DNA of 18,515 bases from DASSJF01 sp035934535 (lineage in GTDB: Bacteria; Sysuimicrobiota; Sysuimicrobiia; Sysuimicrobiales; Segetimicrobiaceae), in assembly GCA_035934535.1 (NCBI GenBank), contig DASYXS010000147.1, forward strand, positions 1 to 18,515, in the 5' to 3' direction. Below are positions 15,510 through 18,515 of the stretch, one piece after another (within the stretch, counting starts at the first letter, position 1; each line of letters starts with the position of its first letter). Made by a program: the position numbers and the translations under genes. Under the pieces are notes generated by a model that saw only the letters and a list, made by a program, of their open reading frames with translations, was not told where the DNA came from and searched no databases.

Positions 15510-15627
15510 CGAAGCCGATGCGACGTCCAGCGACGCCGCCGTGCACAGAACCACTACGCCGAACCTCCTCGACCAGCGTACGGGCCAGGGCCTTCGCTTC
15601 CTGGTCGGTCATGCCTCTAGGCGCCAT
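15510..15627 (-). pseudogene. Possible 5' fragment of a minus-strand gene
   Basis: From ATG 15627 the frame reads MAPRGMTDQEAKALARTLVE and continues EVRRSGSVHGG. This helical, charged N terminus looks like real protein. A GAGG ribosome site lies 5 nt upstream. The frame then runs antisense through the zinc-ribbon gene and turns into low-complexity sequence, so the true gene seems cut near 15510. I do not recognise the family. The right boundary is firm; the left one is an estimate. Confidence 0.35.
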
Positions 15628-15708
15628 GCCGTCCTCTTCATCGGCCGCGTCGCTACCTCGGCCACGCCTCCCAGTTGGAGCATGTGGGACGCTGGATCTG
15701 CTGGCAAG

Positions 15709-16200
15709 TTACCTGTACCAGACTGCAACGCCACCATGATGCGAACACGCACCTTGATGATGAGCCGCGTAACTGTAAGTTCCATCGTTGCAAAGGGCTG
15801 TGGGCCCGACGCCACTGCTACTGTTGCTTTGCAGCGCCTCAATCTTCTGCGCCTGAATCTCGTCGTAGAACGTGTAGGCCCCGACATGGCTCACCTTCTT
15901 GAATGCACCAATCACACGGACCCGCTCACCTTCATGAAGCCCCTGGTATTTCCACGCGAAGACGGAGACGCTGCTGCCGTTCTCTTCCACTCGAAATGTG
16001 GTGTAGGCATTTCCATTCCCAGACACTCGTTCTCGATAGGCTACGACAACCCCGGTTACGGTCACAACCTTTCCATCGTATTGGGTAGCATGCTGGATAA
16101 GACTGGAGACGCTGATCGCTTGCTGGGCCAAGGCAGGACGCACGGTAATGAAAATGCTTAGGATGACAAGGGAAAACCAACGCCGGGGGGATGGCATCAT
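15709..16200 (-). CDS. Secreted OB-fold protein with a DUF3761-like C terminus
   Basis: This 163-aa protein starts with a signal peptide at about residues 1-25 (WFSLVILSIFITVRPALA). An OB-fold-like domain spans about 28-123: YDGKVVTVTGVVVAYRE, a strand pair TTFRVEENGSSVSVFAW and GERVRVIGAFKKV are typical of the five-stranded tRNA-anti/YdeI type. A short C-terminal module (about 134-163) reads ALCNDGTYSYAAHHQGACSH, then HGGVAVWYR, and matches the DUF3761 pattern with two cysteines and clustered histidines. The start is certain: a near-perfect AAGGAGGTGA lies 3 nt before the first of two ATGs. Export implies the OB domain binds a small ligand or surface partner rather than nucleic acid. The gene follows the small secreted protein by 113 bp on the same strand. 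Confidence 0.82.
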   Translation of the reverse strand: MMPSPRRWFSLVILSIFITVRPALAQQAISVSSLIQHATQYDGKVVTVTGVVVAYRERVSGNGNAYTTFRVEENGSSVSVFAWKYQGLHEGERVRVIGAFKKVSHVGAYTFYDEIQAQKIEALQSNSSSGVGPTALCNDGTYSYAAHHQGACSHHGGVAVWYR

Positions 16201-16203
16201 CGG

Positions 16204-16213
16204 TCACCTCCTT
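16204..16213 (-). promoter_or_regulatory. Near-perfect Shine-Dalgarno AAGGAGGTGA
   Basis: Ten bases complementary to the 16S rRNA 3' end, with GGAGG 6 nt before ATG 16200. It fixes the start of the OB-fold gene and suggests strong translation. Confidence 0.9.
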
Positions 16214-16313
16214 CGAAACGTCCCGATTCGGCTGAACCCTTCACGCGTGGCGGGTGACGGGTCAAATCTAGGATCGGCAAGTGCCCCGAAGGACCCGGTT
16301 ACGAAGCCCGCCG

Positions 16314-16640
16314 TCATCGGAGGCGCTGCCCGTAGGCGACCTCGTTATCTTCGTCCGTGTTGATGAGCCTGTACATCCCTCTCCTGGAAGTCGGACAGAC
16401 CAATAGATCATCGGCGGGTAACCATATTGCGACGTCCGAGGCACCGTCATAAATGTCATAGACGTGCCCGTAGAGAGTCTTGAGGATGGAGCCATCGTCA
16501 CTAACCGTGTCTACGGAGTCATCATCGCAATTACTCTGCATACGGACGACTCGGGGTGCCGCTCCAAGCGTCGCTGCCCGCTGGGCGACTGCCGGAAGAC
16601 CAAGCAGAGCCACGCACACGATGGCGAGCGCGAAGCGCAC
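16314..16640 (-). CDS. Small secreted acidic protein, 108 aa
   Basis: I do not know the family. The frame reaches an ATG at 16751, but GTG 16640 is preferred: AGAGGTGG lies about 8 nt upstream, and the signal peptide then begins at once (RFALAIVCVALLGLPAVAQ). The mature domain contains SNCDDDSVDTVSDDGSILKT, followed by LYGHVYDIYDGASDVAIWLP and the strand DDLLVC. The pattern of a repeated short aspartate turn, an aromatic strand and W-x2-DDxxxC suggests a small beta-barrel with two cysteines that could pair. It lies 113 bp upstream of the OB-fold gene on the same strand, so the two exported proteins may form a pair. Confidence 0.6.
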   Translation of the reverse strand: MRFALAIVCVALLGLPAVAQRAATLGAAPRVVRMQSNCDDDSVDTVSDDGSILKTLYGHVYDIYDGASDVAIWLPADDLLVCPTSRRGMYRLINTDEDNEVAYGQRLR

Positions 16641-16894
16641 TATGAGCCACCTCTTCGCATGGCTTCCCTCAAGGGTCGCAGTCGATCCATACCCACCGGC
16701 CAGTGTTACCGGACATGACGCCCGCAATGCGAATTTCCTAGGAACTTCCATAGACCTTGCTGGACAACGGGACGGGATCGCGGCGGCAAATGCGGCTCGT
16801 ACCTCAGGAAAAGGATCGGCGGCACGCCACTGCGTGGACGTCAGGCGGCTTCGTGGTCTTCACGCGAAGCGTTCGATACCAGGCGACCGGCAGT

Positions 16895-17131
16895 CTATAA
16901 GTGGCCGATCATCCGCGCCTGCGCGACCCAGAGGGGCTTCTCCGGCTCGCTCAGCGGCCGCCCCTCCAGGCGCTCGGCCGACGCCAGGAACTCCAGTTCC
17001 TCGGCCGTCCACTCGTGACCGTCGAGTTCGTGGAGGTACGGCAGAATCTCGTAGCCCAGGCGCGTCTGCGGGTGCATCGACCAGTATTCCGACGGCGGCC
17101 GTTTGGCCGCGCCGTCGCGCCTCTCTCCCAT
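16895..17131 (-). CDS. Small acidic protein of unknown function, 78 aa
   Basis: I do not recognise the product. It starts MGERRDGAAKRPPSEYWSMH and continues with a helix-rich segment (ILPYLHELDGHEWTAEELEF, then LASAERLEG). There is no signal peptide or membrane helix. A GAGGAT ribosome site lies 7 nt before ATG 17131, and base use is like genuine genes, so it is probably real. It sits between the exported pair and the broken restriction gene. Upstream, 103 bp separate it from the HsdR frame on the other strand; downstream, 16641-16894 holds no gene I can support, only a weak hairpin near 16850-16872. Confidence 0.6.
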   Translation of the reverse strand: MGERRDGAAKRPPSEYWSMHPQTRLGYEILPYLHELDGHEWTAEELEFLASAERLEGRPLSEPEKPLWVAQARMIGHL

Positions 17132-17285
17132 CGTGATCCTCGGAAACCCGACCTCGTCCCACGCTTGGGACGGCGCTCACATATTGGCCGCCTGCAGGCT
17201 GACTGCCTTGTCGCGCCGGAGGGCAGTCTAAGAAGTGCGCCGAACGGTGAGGGCGAGCGGCCAAGCCGTCGGAAGGAGGGTCGCG

Positions 17286-17718
17286 GTTATCTCAGACACG
17301 TACCTGACAGTCGAGGCCCGCGCCCGCGTCGAGATCGACCGGCAACTACAGGCGGCGGGATGGGACGCGCAGGACTTCAAAGCGGTCAATCTCGCCGCGT
17401 CCCAAGGCGTGGCCGTCCGAGAGTTTGCCCTCAAGCCGCCGCACGGCCGCGCCGACTACCTGCTCTTCGTGGACCGCCAGGCCGTTGGCAGCATCGAGGC
17501 CAAGCCTGCCGGAACGACGCTCACCGGGGTCGAGATACAGTCGGCCAAGTACCGCGACGGCCTGCCCGATCTGGACGTTTCCATTCGGCCCCTGCCCTTC
17601 GCGTACGAGTCGACGGGCGTCGAGACTCGGTTCACCAACCGGGCGGACCCTCGACCTGCGAAGCCGTCTTCTATTCTCCTTCCACCAGCCCGCCACGCTC
17701 GCAGGGTGGCATGAGTAG
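17286..17718 (+). pseudogene. hsdR: Broken type I restriction enzyme R subunit (HsdR), N-terminal fragment
   Basis: The frame reads EARARVEIDRQLQAAGWDAQ and continues with GVAVREFALKPPHGRADYLL, VDRQAVGSIEAKPAG and YESTGVETRFTN. These match the N-terminal nuclease-like domain of HsdR, where the GRADY aspartate and ExK in IEAK are the expected catalytic residues. Near 17655 the reading shifts: RSRLLFSFHQPATLAGWHE continues the family only in another frame and stops at 17718. HsdR proteins usually exceed 800 aa; only about 145 remain, with no helicase motor. The expected start codon 17286, 6 nt after GGAGG, is GTT. The gene therefore lost its start, frame and 3' part. No HsdM or HsdS gene is present. 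Confidence 0.85.
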
Positions 17719-17783
17719 GCCGTGACCTTGAAGAACTGGTCTGCTACACCGCAATTCCCGGCTAGGCCGGAAGGAGGGTACGC

Positions 17784-18122
17784 GTGGCCAGATATCTCGT
17801 GACCGGCGAATTCGTCGATGCGGGTCCGTTGCTGCCGCCCCAACAAGTCGTGCAACTTGTTGAACAGGTGCTGTTGCCTAGTATTGAGGCGTTGGCCAAA
17901 TTGGAAGACCAAAAGAGAATCGTGGCTGGAGGAGTTATCGCGGGGGCGCGTGCGGGAGCCTTCATCGTGGAGGTTGCGTCCAACGCAGAACTGAATCGCC
18001 TGCTCATGGAGTTGCCCATGTGGGGCCTCATCAAATGGACTACGACGCCGTTACTGTCGTTCCGGGAACGCGCTGCCGATGAGAAAGCAGCCATCGAACG
18101 CGTGAAAGCAATGATGCGCTGA
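17784..18122 (+). CDS. Muconolactone isomerase-like protein, dimeric alpha-beta barrel
   Basis: The 112-aa protein begins MARYLVTGEFVDAGPLLPPQ and ends with helices rich in charge. The central GGVIAGARAGAFIVEVASN and LPMWGLIKWTTTPLLSF fit the MIase/YciI-like dimeric alpha-beta barrel, where small enzymes of aromatic catabolism or related proteins belong. The specific reaction is not shown, since conserved catalytic residues cannot be confirmed by eye. The start is GTG at 17784, with GGAAGGAGGG 5 nt upstream. The local GC is lower than in neighbours. It sits just after the dead HsdR fragment, and a hairpin 30 nt downstream should end its transcript. Confidence 0.75.
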   Translation: MARYLVTGEFVDAGPLLPPQQVVQLVEQVLLPSIEALAKLEDQKRIVAGGVIAGARAGAFIVEVASNAELNRLLMELPMWGLIKWTTTPLLSFRERAADEKAAIERVKAMMR

Positions 18123-18151
18123 CGCAACCAATTACGAAGAACAGACAGGGA

Positions 18152-18178
18152 AGGGCGGGACAAGTGCAGTTCCGCCCT
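18152..18178 (+). terminator. Hairpin terminator after the isomerase-like gene
   Basis: AGGGCGGGA (18152-18160) pairs with TTCCGCCCT (18170-18178) over nine bases with one G-T pair and a 9-nt loop. The run CCTGTGTTTG follows, a weak T-rich tail. It lies 30 bp after the stop codon, as expected for an intrinsic terminator. Confidence 0.65.
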
Positions 18179-18515
18179 CCTGTGTTTGGGGCGACGGATT
18201 CCTAAGCGCTAAATCCGCTCGATGCGACGCGCGCCAAGATAATCACTTTGAAATCGTCCGAGATCACCATGCAACCAGGGCGCGCGCATCGCGGAGTTGG
18301 AGGAGCGGCTGTGGCGGGACAAGTGGGTGTTCTCGCCGCCGTGACCCGTCCGAGTTTACCATCGACGCCCTGTCCGGATACTCTCAGCACGCGCGTCCGC
18401 GATCGCGACACGGGCGCAGGGTTGCGGACACTCGTCCCGCGCCTCCTCGGCGCAACCGTGCCGCACAGGAAGTGAAGGGGAAGAAGCCCAGGGCGACTTT
18501 CGCGGAGTTGCTGGC
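18179..18515. other. Unassigned right edge with frame scraps on both strands
   Basis: These 337 bases hold no gene I can support. On the plus strand one frame reads IAELEERLWRDKWVFSPP and stops at 18344. A second, shifted frame reads DPSEFTIDALSGYSQHA and stays open to the window edge, ending KGKKPRATFAELLA. That may be one coding region with a frameshift, or chance. The minus-strand scrap at 18202-18271 is listed separately. Confidence 0.3.
18202..18271 (-). pseudogene. Possible serine-recombinase N-terminal scrap
   Basis: The minus-strand frame from ATG 18271 reads MVISDDFKVIILARVASSGF and ends SA before a stop. The stretch KVIILARVASS resembles the start of serine recombinases and integrases (family pattern KVIIxARVSSxxQS), whose catalytic serine follows ARV. 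Here an Ala stands at that position, and the frame closes after 22 residues. There is no ribosome site. The match is short, so this is a suggestion only. Confidence 0.25.

Noticed and set aside
17346..17912. 188-codon minus-strand frame opposite the HsdR fragment and isomerase-like gene
   Set aside because: It is antisense to two recognisable genes and has no ribosome site or family motif.
1..18515. tRNA, rRNA or riboswitch
   Set aside because: No cloverleaf, ribosomal or recognised riboswitch consensus was seen on either strand by reading; a covariance search could still find one.

Overview
The window is a high-GC bacterial chromosome segment that uses ATG, GTG and TTG starts and strong Shine-Dalgarno (SD) sites of the AAGGAGGTGA type. 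An AsmA-type protein, together with a Tat-exported substrate-binding protein that has no lipobox cysteine, points to a cell with a periplasm (diderm-like). Lineage cannot be fixed from sequence alone. My guess is an uncultured soil or sediment bacterium from a deep Terrabacteria-like branch, at low confidence.

Region 1 (1-8461) is mostly intact housekeeping-like and accessory genes. It holds the N-terminal part of an MFS transporter (minus strand), a two-gene module of a CxxC protein and a membrane-anchored coiled-coil protein (518-2489), a GH127/DUF1680 glycosidase (minus), an AsmA-like protein, a secreted protein with a duplicated domain joined by a 42-bp tandem repeat (minus), and a divergent secreted protein of unknown function. 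A 29-codon remnant of a berberine-bridge-type FAD oxidase lies at 8372-8461.

Region 2 (8462-13511) is all on the minus strand. It holds a GAF-GGDEF diguanylate cyclase and a peptide/nickel-type ABC importer operon in the order permease C, binding protein A, permease B, with no ATPase gene. Both intercistronic gaps of that operon carry hairpins. A RidA-family remnant lies directly upstream of the operon.

Region 3 (13512-18515) looks like a decayed accessory or mobile region. It has two more small secreted proteins of unknown function, a secreted OB-fold/DUF3761-like protein, a two-zinc-ribbon protein preceded by a dense cluster of CCGGGAA/TTCCCGG heptamers, a small minus-strand protein, a broken type I restriction HsdR gene and a muconolactone-isomerase-like protein followed by a terminator hairpin. 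At the right edge there is a serine-recombinase-like scrap and unresolved open frame.

The main theme is erosion. Four gene fragments can be recognised: a BBE oxidase, RidA, HsdR and possibly a recombinase. They sit beside intact genes, and plasmid- or integrative-element-like signals lie near 14.4-15.6 kb. No complete new defence system is visible. The best candidates for something undescribed are the 518-2489 module and the heptamer cluster with the zinc-ribbon gene.
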